Source: Bathynomus jamesi (taxonomy: Eukaryota; Arthropoda; Malacostraca; Isopoda; Cirolanidae). Taken from it: a stretch of 64,000 nt of DNA. The stretch lies in contig JAJOZX010002701.1 of assembly GCA_023014485.1 (NCBI GenBank), positions 232,501 to 296,500 on the forward strand, read 5' to 3'. A program made the position numbers and the translations under genes. The notes below the pieces were generated by a model that saw nothing but the letters and a program-made list of their open reading frames with translations, had not been told where the DNA came from and ran no database searches. Below, piece after piece: positions 11,801 through 20,273 of the stretch (within the stretch, counting starts at the first letter, position 1; every line of letters begins with the position of its first letter).

Positions 11801-14800
11801 TTCTATGAAAGTCCATGCCTCAATTGACAGTAAGTTTTATACTTTAATTTCTCTAGTACTTTTTATATATACTGTACTGGAAAAATGATCAGGTATACGT
11901 ACCTTTAACGCGTATTCCTTCGGGTTGTGATGCGCCGTTGTTTTTGGGATGGGTCGGGGTGGTAGGTGACTTCGTTAAAAAATAGTGTTGCTCAAAAGTA
12001 ATTTTATTTTTTTAAATATAAACTTAAAAGTGGTCAAATAATGCGGAAAACCTTATTTCCGTATCTTAGGATCATATTAACTGTTGAATGTTAAGAGAAA
12101 TTTATTGTGATAAATTTTAAATGCACAGCAAGACGTCTGAAATTCTATTTAGATGTGATTAAAGACGTCTGAAATTCTATTCAGATGTGATTTAATTAAA
12201 TACCTAATAAACAACGATCTTCCAGGGAATCAACTAATGCCGAAAACTTTCTTTGGTCATATCTTTGGATCATATTACCTCGAGTTTACGATGATTTTAG
12301 AGTAACTTATTGGTTTAATTTATAACACGCTAATTACGTATCGATAAGTATTTTAATGGAGTCTCTCATAGTATGATTAGATGTATGAAAATGGCATACT
12401 TTCGTGTGTCTGATTGCTTCTATTAAAATGTAGAAGAGTTGAAAATATCAAGTATTTTCTAGGGTTAGGGTCAACAATAGGGAGACCGCCCACCGATTTT
12501 ATACGGATCGCGTGGAATAAACCCGTACTTTGATTATGGGATTTACTTCAAGGTAGGCCTTGGTAGATTTACAGAAATGGTTTTATAGCATTTGCACTGA
12601 AATTTAACACACACTCCAAAATCTGTTAGTTTTCTATCGTTTCGTTTGGGCCAAACCGTACTTTTCCAAGGTTTTTAGGCCCTGAGATTTCACTGACCTA
12701 ACCTAACCTTTCCTAATATAGATGTAAAAGGGTCTCTCTCTCTCTCTCTCTCGTTTCACCCAAATGAAACTATAAACAGTAAAACGAACACATTTTAGCG
12801 CAAACGCTACAGCCCAATAGAACACCGATGCAGACTGCAAAGAAAATGAATTGGTGACTCCTCCTTATGGCCTAGACCTAACATCAATTAATATAAAGTC
12901 TATAATTTTTACACGTATGCTGGATGTTTTTCTTTGTTTTTATGGAATATATACACCGGGTGTACATAAAGTCAGGATCTATTTTTGTGAAGCACTTGGA
13001 AATTATATGGAATTCAATCATAAAATGATAAAGTGGTAACATTTATTAAATAATTAAGAAGTAGGATTCGACGTGACGCCCATCAGTATCCCTGCACAGC
13101 TCAAATCGTTCCGCAGCATTTCTAAACACATTCTGGAGCATTTGCGGGGTTATGTTATCTGCAGCAGTTCGTATACGTGTACGTAAGTTTTCAAGACTCG
13201 TAATCTTCGTCTGATAGACGTGCGATTTGATAAAGCCCCATGCAAAGAAATCTAAAGGGGTTAAATCTGGTGATCTCGCTGGCCAAGGTCTGTTGCTTCC
13301 GCGTCCGATCCAGCGATTTGGAAAACGTCCATTTAGATAATCCTGAACAATTTTGGCATAGTGACAAGGAGCACCATCATGTTGATAGACGACGGTACTA
13401 ACAATCCTATCCCGTCGTCTATCAACATGATGGTGCTCCTTGTCACTATGCCAAAATTGTTCAGGATTATCTAAATGGACGTTTTCCAAATCGCTGGATC
13501 GGACGCGGAAGCAACAAAAGACCTTGGCCAGCGAGATCACCAGATTTAACCCCTTTAGATTTCTTTGCATGGGGCTTTATCAAATCGCACGTCTATCAGA
13601 CGAAGATTACGAGTCTTGAAAACTTACGTACACGTATACGATCTGCTGCAGATAACATAACCCCGCAAATACTCCAGAATGTGTTTAGAAATGCTGCGGA
13701 ACGATTTGAGCTGTGCAGGGATACTGATGGGCGTCACGTCGAATCCTACTTCTTAATTATTTAATAAATGTTACCACTTTATCATTTTATGATTGAATTC
13801 CATATAATTTCCAAGTGCTTCACAAAAATAGATCCTGACTTTATGTACACCCTGTATGATGTTTTCATACCACTTGCCTTAAGGCATGTAATCTACAGTT
13901 TACATGCCACTATCAAACTAAATACATCTGCACTGTCTACTTTTCTCCCAAATCTACTGACTTTCCAAAACTCTGGCTACCTTACTTCCAAAGTCCCAAA
14001 AAAGGATGACCACTCTCAACCTTCGAACTATCGTCCAGTTGCCTTGATTTCTTGGCTTTCTAAAGTTTTTTAATCTAACTTTAATAGGAAGGTTCTTTAA
14101 CATCGTTCTACTCAGTCCTCTTTCAGATCGTCAGTATGGATTCCGCAAGGGACGCTCTACTGGCGATCTTCTTGCATATTTCTGACTCTTGGTCATCCTC
14201 CTTTCCGGATTTCAGTGAAACCTTTGCTATTGCACTAGACATATTAAAAGCTTTTCATAGAGTCTGGCACAAATCCTTAATTTCCAAACTGCCTTTCATC
14301 GGTTTCTATCCTTCTGTCTGTACTTTCATCTCTGATTTCCGTTCCGACATATCTATAGCTGTTGTAGATGGCCACTGTTCTTCTCTTAAAGCTATTAATT
14401 GTTGTGTTCCTAAGGGTTTTGTCCTGTCACCCACTCTTCCTTTTATTTATTAATGATATTTTAAGTCGCACTTCCTGGGACCCTTATCTTCAACAATACA
14501 CAACTCCATCCTTCCTTTTCTCGTGATCTTTACTGGAAAGATTACATATACAGAGTGGGGCAAAAGTAAAGTGACCAGATTTATTGAAGTTAAAAGCGGG
14601 ACATATACTCGTAAGCAGATATTTCAATGTTTATTTCAACAAAAACAAGCCCCCATATGACATACATATATGCTCCATTCTCTCTTGTACCAAATACAGT
14701 ATATATACAATACCAACAATAAAAATCAAATAAGAGATAACGAAACAGTCTGAGTCAAATTACCACTTTTCCACCAGTGTGGTAAGGTCTGAATTTAAAA

Positions 14801-17800
14801 AAAAATATATATATATTATATATATAATTTTGGTGCTTTCCTGTTAACGGGAATACCCAACCGCCCGCCATCATCTGGACTCGTATCTTGCGGAATTCAT
14901 GTGGCGACAACGTACCGAAAGTGACGTTTTTTCTGCGATTTTAGATGACAGACATTTTGGCCCCCTACTAACTGATTATCGCTTACATATTAACTAATTT
15001 CATTTAAATGATTAATAAATTCGGTACTTACGTATTATCGGGACTACCAAACTGTTTATGATGTATTTTTGCGCTCGTCATTTTCGTTTAAACTAACGAA
15101 AATATCACAACTTAACCTAACCCATTATTAAAGGCGTACAGTTGACCTAACCGGGCATTCAATTAACCTAACTGGGCATTCAGTTGACCAGTTGACCTAA
15201 CCTGGCATTTTCCGTTATATTAACCTGTTAGGTTAATTCAGTGCCCGGTTAGGTCAACTGTACCCCCTTTGATGATTGGTTAGGTTAAGTTGTGATATTT
15301 TTGTTAGTTTAAACGAAAATGACGAGAGCAAAAATACATCCTAAACAGTTTGGTAGTCCCGATAATACGTATTTAAGTAAGTACCGAATTTATTAATCAT
15401 TTAAATGAAATTAGTTAATATGTAAGCGATAATCAGTTAGTAGTGGGCCAAAATGTCTTTGTCATCTAAAATCGCAGAAAAAACGTCGCTTTCGGTACGT
15501 TGTCGCCACATGAATTCCGCAAGATACGAGTCCAGATGATGGCGGGCGGTTGGGTATTCCCGTTAACAGGAAAGCACCATAATTTTATATAATAATCCTT
15601 GCTGGGAAACTCAGTCTTTATAAAGTAATTCATAAGGATTCTAACATTATACTGAAGACTTTAACTTATTGCACACGTCTATAATAGCATCTACGTGTAG
15701 TAACTTAAAAAAAATCGAAGTATGTCAATAACTATTCATGAAATAGCTTATTGGTAGTAATTTTAATAAAGCGGAACATTTTTGCTCAATATCTCCAAAA
15801 GCGAGACAGTGTCGGGACACTATACGTCAGCGGGACACACTTCTCCAAAGCGGGACTGTCCCGCCGAAAATCGGGGGACTGGTCACCTTAGGCAAAAGTT
15901 AGGACCCATAAGAATTATGCTTTTTCAATACAAATATATATGTATAGTTGCATGAAAAAAACAAAAAAAAAAGTTTTTTACTTTTTCTCCATCCTGTACT
16001 TTTTCTAAAAAACTTCGAAGAGGTTTGGTGTGCTGAGCCGGCTCCGCAATTTCTTCACTCACCTACCTTCCCCCACACTAAGTTGCTGTCTGTCTTGTCC
16101 CCCCCCCCCCCTCCTTCCCCCCGTATGGAGTACGCTTCCCACGTGTAGGTTGACTGGGTGGAATCAGTTTTTTCTTGTCAGTTCCTCACCTCTTACGGAC
16201 TCTTTATGGAGTGGACGGATAAGTGGCAGATGCAATTTAACGTAGACAAATGTAAAGTTTTGCATATAGGTTCTCGTAACAAAATTACACGTACACGATG
16301 GATGATAGACAGTTAGCTAGCGTTGACGAGGAAGTAGATTTAGGCGTACGTGTAATCTAAGGATTTAAAAGTTAGGAACCAGTACCTGGAGTCTTGGGCA
16401 AAAGCTAATTGGATGTTAGGATTCATAGCGCGTAATTTCGAATTTAAATCGAAGAATATTATATTGCCCCTTTACAAGTCCCTTGTCAGGCCTGGCTTAG
16501 AATATGCCGTTCAGTTTTGGTGCCCTATATGCGTGAGGATATTGATAGGTTGTAAGGGTGCAGCGTCGCGCTACGAAACTAATTCCGTCATTACGCAACA
16601 AGTCTTTCGAAGATAGGTTTAGAGAGTTGGACTTGCATTCACTCGAAACTAGGAGATTAAGGGGGAGCTTATTGAAGTTTTCAAAATCGTTAATAAAATC
16701 GATAACGTAAACTGACAAACTGTTCATTTTCGATAATAGCAATACTCTTAATAACTGATTTAAGTTACGTGGCAGACGTTTCATTACTAACATCGCTAAA
16801 AACTTTTTTACGTTTAAAGTAATTGATAAATGAAATAATCTTCCCGCGTCCGTCGTGAACTCTACCAGCGTTAATATGTTTAAAAACTGTTTAGATCAGT
16901 ATTTTAAGAATATTAACGTTGTTTAAAATAACAAAATAATTAGCAACAGGAGCTCGCGGGGTGATGGTCGAGGATGAGTCTGTTGAAGATTAATGCCAAC
17001 GTGTGATATGCCAGCAATAAAATTATATATATAAAAAAAAATATCAGACTAACACGAACTTAGATGTAGCTCGAAGTGCAAACTAACCCACTTTTTGTTA
17101 TACTCTTCATACTTTTTTTTTTTTCCTTATCTTCTCTCTACTGGCATGTCTGTAGTTTGCATGGTTTGTAAGTGTTCTTATTTTACTTCTTTTCATCTTT
17201 CACCCCTCTCCTATTCTCTTCGACTACTTTTCCGCCTTGTAGTCTTTCTCTGTTTTTCTGAATGATAGGTTTTGCTACTTACTTAACACCTTGTTCTCTT
17301 CTTTCTCTCGGGCTAACCTTAGAGTGGATCGTAAGGTCTTTGTTATCCTTAGCTTCTGTAGACTGTCTTCAGTCCCTCTTCCTCTAACAGACACTGCTCT
17401 TCTGAACTCTCTAACTGCATGCCTCGTCATCCTTTTTTTTTTTGGTCCATCTCTAACGCAAGGGTTAATCGGTATTCTTAATCAACTTGTCAACTCTGCA
17501 ACACCCTTCCTCAATCCATCTTTCCCCCAGTCTATGATCTCCAATCTTTCAAATGCAGTGTCCAGGCATCTTGAAAACTTCGAACCTTGATTTCGGCTCT
17601 CATTCTATGTTGGGGGAGGGGTTTGCGGGCCTTCGCCTTTGGCCCCTCTTTCCTGCATAAAAGAAATGATTGGAATATCTTCTTTATGGTGGTCGGTCAA
17701 TTTTGTAACCGGTCGTTTCGCCACCATGCTAAGATATTATTTGTTTTTGTGTAATTATATATGGTTAGGTTACAATAAACAGGTGTATTACCATTTCCTA

Positions 17801-17989
17801 AATTCCTGAAGTGCAGGAAAGGAAAACAGTCTGGCACAAAAAAATTTACTGATTATGTAAGGACAATAAATTTCATTGTTAATGGACAAACATGCACATG
17901 GATATTAAGATGTGGTAACCAACACCAACCAAAAACTCCAAATTTATATACCGGCGACGAAATGACCGAGTGACAAATTGACCTAGAAC

Positions 17990-18022
<33 letters not shown>

Positions 18023-20273
18023 ATGGCGTCCCAAAAAAATGTATACACACTTTAACAGCTGATACCTCAATTGATGTTTCTTTCTTTCCAAGTTAAACCC
18101 ATTAGAATTAATAATGGCAGTCAGACTAAGCTCTGAACAAAGGAAATTCATTCTAAAATGCTACTAGAAGTGTGAAAACGCAGTTGAAGTGCAAAGACAG
18201 TTTAGGAGGGAGTTTCAAACAGATCCACCAACGCGACTTACCATCACTCGAATTAGAGATAAGTTTGAAGCCGATGGAACTGTTCAGAATGTCCACAAGA
18301 AGCGTTCCGGAAGACCACGGACATCGACAAGCCCCACAAAGCAAGAAAGAGTACTGGAAACGTATCACCAAGTCCAAGAAAATCTGTGCGGCAAGCGAGT
18401 CGTGAGGTAGGAATTTCAGAATCGTCTGTCCAACGCATTTTGAAGCGCTGTCAATGGAAAAGTTACATTCCAAGATTAGTCCATGCTATTAATGAAGATG
18501 ATCCGGACCGAAGAGTGGAGTATTGCGAGTGGTACTTGGCACGATGTGGATGTGGATTGGACGAAGGGGTTTCGTAGAATACCCTCCGCGTTCACCAGAC
18601 CTCACACCACTAGACTTTTTTTTATGGGGATACTTAAAAGACAAAGTCTACACTATAAAACCTGCAACAGTCGCTGAATTGAGAGCAGCCATTGAACGAG
18701 AATGCACACAAATACCAAACGAAATGTTTCGTGATGTTTGCGATTCCATTGCTTCGCGTTATCAGCAGTGCCTGGACCAGAACGGACGTGTTTGAAAACA
18801 GGCGTTGACAAAACAATTAAATAATGTCTGTAGATTCTATTACATTTTGAAAATGAAATTTATTTTAATAAACACTGCCTTTATAAGAATTTAGTGTGTA
18901 TACATTTTTTTGGGACGCCCTGTATATATATATTTTTTTTTTTAAATATGAAAAGCTGAAATTTTTTTTTTTTTTAATAAGTATGCGGTAACAAGTTTTC
19001 TTTCTCGCAGTTCCAACTTTCGTTGGGTTTTTAGCCGATGTGGAATCCCCGTATGAAGTTCACGATTACATCCGTTCGTACCTGGGCGACAGCAAAGACG
19101 TGAAAGAGTTCGCCAAGCAGTATTTGGAGCGGAGAAGCAAAGCGAGGAACGCTCAGAAAGAGAAACACGAGGACGACAATATTCTCGCTCCGGCCCCAGC
19201 TGTCAATCCTGCCTCCAATTTAGAATTCCAAGAAGTCAAGGTATTAAAACGACTTCAGATTTATGAAATAAGTCTCTCGTAACCAGTGATATGATATTTT
19301 GAGGGGGAGGCGGGGTTTCCACTTTAATTTGTTTTTTAAATGTGGCTCAAAAGTAATTTTTCTTTAAGATATAAACCTAAAAGTGATGAAGTAGTGTAGA
19401 AAACCATATTTTGGATCATATTAACTCGTTTCAATATTAAGAAGAGTAATTAATTTTAATGACTTCCAAAATTATATTCAAATGTGATTTACTTAAATGC
19501 CTAATAAAATATCATTACACAAATAATACGGAAGACTTTCGGCCATATCTTAGGGACATATTAACACACATTTTAATATAGCGTATCATAGTATGGTTAG
19601 GATTTTGAATGCGACACTCTTTCCTGTCCCTGATTGCTTCTAACTATTAAAATGTAGGAAAGTTGAGAAATTAAGGTAACATCCATATCCCCCAAGGAAG
19701 TGAGGTTTAGAGGGCCCTAGTCTGGCCTGTCTTAGCCAGTCAATTAAAAGGGGGTGGCAGCCCGCCTCTTCGCCGTAACATAACTTCGTTGATGTTACAT
19801 GTGTTGGTCTCTCTTCACACGAAGGTCAAGCTAGTGGCCCCTCCTCTAAAACACAAAAGACAACCGCTCACCTCACAACTGCCGAGCGGCGCTCTAACTA
19901 ATCGAGCCACGGGACGCTCAGGAGAGTTGAAAATATTAGGTATCTCGTCGGCCACGGATCAGCAATAGGCTTATTAAACCGTTGGTAATGAAACCATTCT
20001 CTGATTATGGAATTAACTTTAAAATATAGGCAACTTTTGACATTTCGAGTTATATCAAACTTAATTTAAAATGGTGATTCCCAATTAATTTTGGGAAAAT
20101 AATGTCAGCCACATTACATTAAAAATTATATGGGTTACAATACTTTCAATTAATTCTGGTCCCAGCAGACGCGCCTAAAGCGGGGTCGAAAGAAGATGCA
20201 GAAGGTGGATAACAGCATTTTAGGGTTCAGCGTCAGCTCCTTGGAGAGAGTGGATGTGGAAGACGGGAACTGA
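1..20273 (+). CDS. GIGYF: GIGYF-family protein (GRB10-interacting GYF protein), 3' part, 11 exons
   Basis: Exons inferred by hand: 1-65 (partial), 224-336, 628-787, 943-1163, 1244-1334, 9700-9903, 10677-10895, 11136-11424, 11542-11829, 19011-19240, 20169-20273. Phases agree at every junction and give 660 codons to a TGA at 20271-20273. GIGYF proteins bind the cap-binding protein 4EHP and act in translational repression and mRNA decay; that is family knowledge. Exons 2-5 encode an almost pure Glu/Lys/Arg/Gln coiled coil. Exon 6 has a Q run followed by [11 protein letters not shown] and [11 protein letters not shown]. Exon 8 is Ser/Trp/Asn rich. Exon 10 carries the conserved [20 protein letters not shown] region, and the last exon carries the terminal basic stretch and LGFSVSS. 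The GYF domain and 4EHP-binding motif would lie off the left edge. Intron 5 holds about 8.4 kb of repeats. Intron 2 needs a GC donor. The last exon could start 3 bases earlier (CAGCAG acceptor). Confidence 0.88.
2129..4094 (+). pseudogene. LINE ORF1 (gag-like, CCHC zinc knuckles), frameshifted
   Basis: The best frame (2278-3078) runs into [14 protein letters not shown] (a CX2CX4HX4C knuckle) and [13 protein letters not shown] (a second, CX2CX4HX3C), with CSNC after it. Upstream is the RNA-binding region typical of I/Jockey gag proteins ([10 protein letters not shown]). The frame then shifts and continues as a basic and then Pro/Ser-rich tail. This product would coat the LINE RNA. It is broken by at least two frameshifts, so no intact protein is made. 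Confidence 0.7.
4093..7784 (+). pseudogene. LINE ORF2: endonuclease, reverse transcriptase, RNase H; multiply frameshifted
   Basis: In order: an apurinic-type endonuclease start ([14 protein letters not shown], then CLQETIL) at about 4117; RT motifs [18 protein letters not shown] and QYGFRR at about 5590-5720; [16 protein letters not shown] at about 5805; the catalytic [10 protein letters not shown] at about 6070; RNase H with [14 protein letters not shown] (about 6955), [12 protein letters not shown] (about 7130) and [18 protein letters not shown] (about 7258); and a terminal [18 protein letters not shown] (about 7580). The domains are spread over all three + frames, which shows several frameshifts. 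The C-terminal frame 7095-7784 is the longest open part. Confidence 0.8.
7951..7996. repeat. (TA)n microsatellite after the LINE poly-A tail
   Basis: About 23 TA units follow the poly-A of the LINE directly. A similar TA run sits at its 5' side (about 1594-1614). This is consistent with insertion into, or later growth of, an AT repeat. Another TA-rich stretch lies at about 8790-8841. Confidence 0.85.
8018..8198. repeat. 68-bp near-perfect inverted repeat containing 5S rRNA-like sequence
   Basis: Positions 8018-8085 and 8131-8198 are reverse complements over 68 bases with no mismatch that I can see, around a 45-base loop. The right arm contains the 5S rRNA-like block, so the left arm is its mirror copy. 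A transcript would fold into a very long hairpin. Confidence 0.85.
8104..8170 (+). pseudogene. 5S rRNA-like fragment (5S-derived SINE or pseudogene)
   Basis: The stretch GATCAGCGAAGTTAAGC (8117-8133) followed by TTGGATGGGAGACCG (8153-8167) matches the conserved middle and 3' part of eukaryotic 5S rRNA (GATCANCGAAGTTAAGC and CTTGGATGGGTGACCG in typical genes). The 5' third and the closing stem are absent, so this is not a working 5S gene. Downstream comes GGTTCGGATCT, which resembles a pol III B box. This suggests a SINE with a 5S-like head. The 5S match is recalled, not searched. Confidence 0.6.
8292..8788. mobile_element. Inverted-repeat (MITE-like) element, termini ATGGTGGGTAAAAAA
   Basis: The left end (8293 on) reads ATGGTGGGTAAAAAAG then GTGACCCCTTAGAGG. 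The right end (to 8787) is its reverse complement with small differences. Inside, AGCTCCCAAACTTCATAGAT (about 8360) mirrors a block at about 8495-8515. No coding sequence. TA repeats flank both ends. The right arm is split by a hAT-like insertion at 8553-8755. Confidence 0.75.
8553..8755. mobile_element. Non-autonomous hAT-like element nested in the preceding element
   Basis: The termini CAGTGGTGCACAAAC and GTTTGTGCATCACTG are inverted repeats of the CAGTGGT type seen in hAT elements. The flanks are CTCTAAGG (8545-8552) and TTCTAAGG (8756-8763), an 8-bp target duplication with one change. Removing the insert restores the host element's arm. At 203 bp with no ORF it must have been moved in trans. 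Confidence 0.8.
8842..9699. other. GIGYF intron 5, 3' part: nothing recognised
   Basis: This is AT-rich intron sequence with no ORF, terminal repeat or RNA-like structure that I could identify. It ends in the acceptor TTTTTTAG before exon 6 at 9700. Confidence 0.6.
9904..11135 (+). other. GIGYF introns 6 and 7 with exon 7 between them
   Basis: Intron 6 (9904-10676) has a T-rich run but its acceptor (ATGGTGAAG before 10677) lacks a good pyrimidine tract, so the start of exon 7 is less certain than the other boundaries. Intron 7 (10896-11135) ends TTTATAG. No repeats or other genes were recognised in either. Confidence 0.5.
11985..12600 (+). repeat. Dispersed intronic repeat, copy A
   Basis: This segment shares many blocks, in the same order, with 19340-20060: GCTCAAAAGTAATTTT, TTGGATCATATTA-like stretches, AATGTAGAAGAGTTGAAAAT, and GATTATGGGATTTACTT versus GATTATGGAATTAACTT. 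It contains a local tandem duplication of about 30 bases at 12131-12192. No terminal repeats or ORF are visible, so its class is unknown. Confidence 0.6.
12734..12753. repeat. (TC)n microsatellite
   Basis: About ten TC units in GIGYF intron 9. A similar (TC)n tract occurs at about 38514-38535 in RBM19 intron 1. Confidence 0.9.
12951..13856. mobile_element. Palindromic mariner derivative: two 3' halves head to head
   Basis: Both outer ends carry the same mariner-type terminus (GGTGTACATAAAGTCAGGAT inward from about 12957, and its complement ending at about 13855). The arms of roughly 430 bases are near-identical inverted copies meeting at about 13400, around a small unpaired centre. Each arm encodes the C-terminal part of a transposase ending ESYFLII, one on each strand. 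The first catalytic region and the helix-turn-helix are missing. Confidence 0.85.
13408..13763 (+). pseudogene. Mariner transposase C-terminal half (right arm)
   Basis: The + strand reads [27 protein letters not shown], then [14 protein letters not shown], the block around the second and third catalytic acidic residues of mariner-type DDE transposases, and ends HVESYFLII stop. The opposite arm (13046-13400, - strand) encodes nearly the same peptide. Only the C-terminal half is present, so neither copy could act. Confidence 0.8.
14567..15890. mobile_element. hAT-like non-autonomous element inside the mariner relic
   Basis: The ends TAAAGTGACCAG and CTGGTCACCTTA are inverted repeats. The flanks GGCAAAAG (14559-14566) and GGCAAAAG (15891-15898) are a perfect 8-bp target duplication. 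Subterminal GCGGGACA/TGTCCCGC motifs repeat. No ORF is seen. A foldback element is inserted inside it. Confidence 0.8.
14832..15578. mobile_element. Foldback element with about 270-bp inverted arms
   Basis: It starts GGTGCTTTCCTGTTAACGGG and ends with the complement, between perfect 8-bp duplications ATAATTTT (14824-14831 and 15579-15586). The arms 14832-15110 and about 15290-15578 are nearly identical complements. The centre carries a recurrent AACTTAACCTAACC / GTACAGTTGACCTAAC module seen in other foldbacks in this window. Confidence 0.85.
16200..17040 (+). mobile_element. CR1/Daphne-like LINE, 3' fragment
   Basis: The frame from about 16205 reads [19 protein letters not shown], then [19 protein letters not shown] and [17 protein letters not shown]. 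This is the C-terminal part of the RT protein of a LINE family common in animals. It ends near an AATAAAATTATATATA tail (about 17019). It is 5' truncated and interrupts LINE copy A. Sequence between about 17040 and 17350 was not recognised. Confidence 0.7.
18024..18920 (+). mobile_element. Mariner-family element with internal deletion
   Basis: The terminal repeats GGCGTCCCAAAAAAATGTAT (from 18025) and its complement (18893-18919) match over 27 bases, and TA repeats flank both ends. At about 0.9 kb it is shorter than a full mariner (about 1.2-1.3 kb). The missing part corresponds to the middle of the transposase. Confidence 0.9.
18111..18795 (+). pseudogene. Mariner transposase, helix-turn-helix part joined to C-terminus, catalytic middle deleted
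   Basis: The N-terminal part has [10 protein letters not shown] and [20 protein letters not shown] (a paired helix-turn-helix domain of the DUF4817 kind), then [15 protein letters not shown] and EYCEWYLA. It then jumps within a few codons to [20 protein letters not shown] and ends [11 protein letters not shown]. The segment that should carry the first two catalytic Asp residues is gone, and frame changes occur at about 18400 and 18560. It cannot be active. Confidence 0.85.
19340..20060 (+). repeat. Dispersed intronic repeat, copy B, carrying a SINE
   Basis: This is the second copy of the repeat at 11985-12600, in the same orientation and in intron 10 of the same gene. It is interrupted at 19670-19919 by a tRNA-derived SINE that copy A lacks, so copy A serves as the unoccupied site. 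Confidence 0.6.
19670..19919 (-). mobile_element. tRNA-derived SINE
   Basis: The reverse strand begins with TGGCTCGATTAGTTAGAGCG (19890-19909), a clear tRNA-like A box, followed by a tRNA-unrelated body. AGGAAAGTTGAGA (19656 on) and AGGAGAGTTGAAA (19920 on) look like a diverged target duplication. No convincing B box is left. Confidence 0.65.

Larger units (their letters stand above)
14549..15998. mobile_element. Mariner-type terminal-repeat relic inside LINE copy A
   Basis: TACAGAGTGGGGCAAAAGT (from 14549) and the complement of TACAGGATGGAGAAAAAGT (to 15998) form an inverted pair flanked by TA on both sides. This is the TA duplication expected of mariner elements. Little internal sequence of its own remains, because a hAT-like element inserted 18 bases in. 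Confidence 0.65.
13870..17600 (+). mobile_element. Jockey-like LINE relic, copy A, split by nested insertions
   Basis: RT pieces appear at 13905-14520 ([30 protein letters not shown], then [18 protein letters not shown]), 15999-16200 ([21 protein letters not shown]) and about 17353-17590 ([14 protein letters not shown] and the 3' UTR). Joining across 14548/15999 restores the frame through KDYIYFF. The same family occurs at 41040-43800. A mariner relic occupies 14549-15998 and another LINE occupies about 16200-17350. There are many stops, so it is long dead. Confidence 0.75.

Noticed and set aside
12701..12716. CCTAACCTAACC-type runs (also at about 51570 and 57387) as telomeric repeats
   Set aside because: Each is only two to four units, inside introns or foldback modules, so there is no telomere or clear interstitial array.
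13872..17590. LINE copy A as a host gene, because joining pieces restores an open frame
   Set aside because: The restored frame matches reverse-transcriptase motifs and the related copy B, and the gaps are bounded by transposon ends rather than splice sites.
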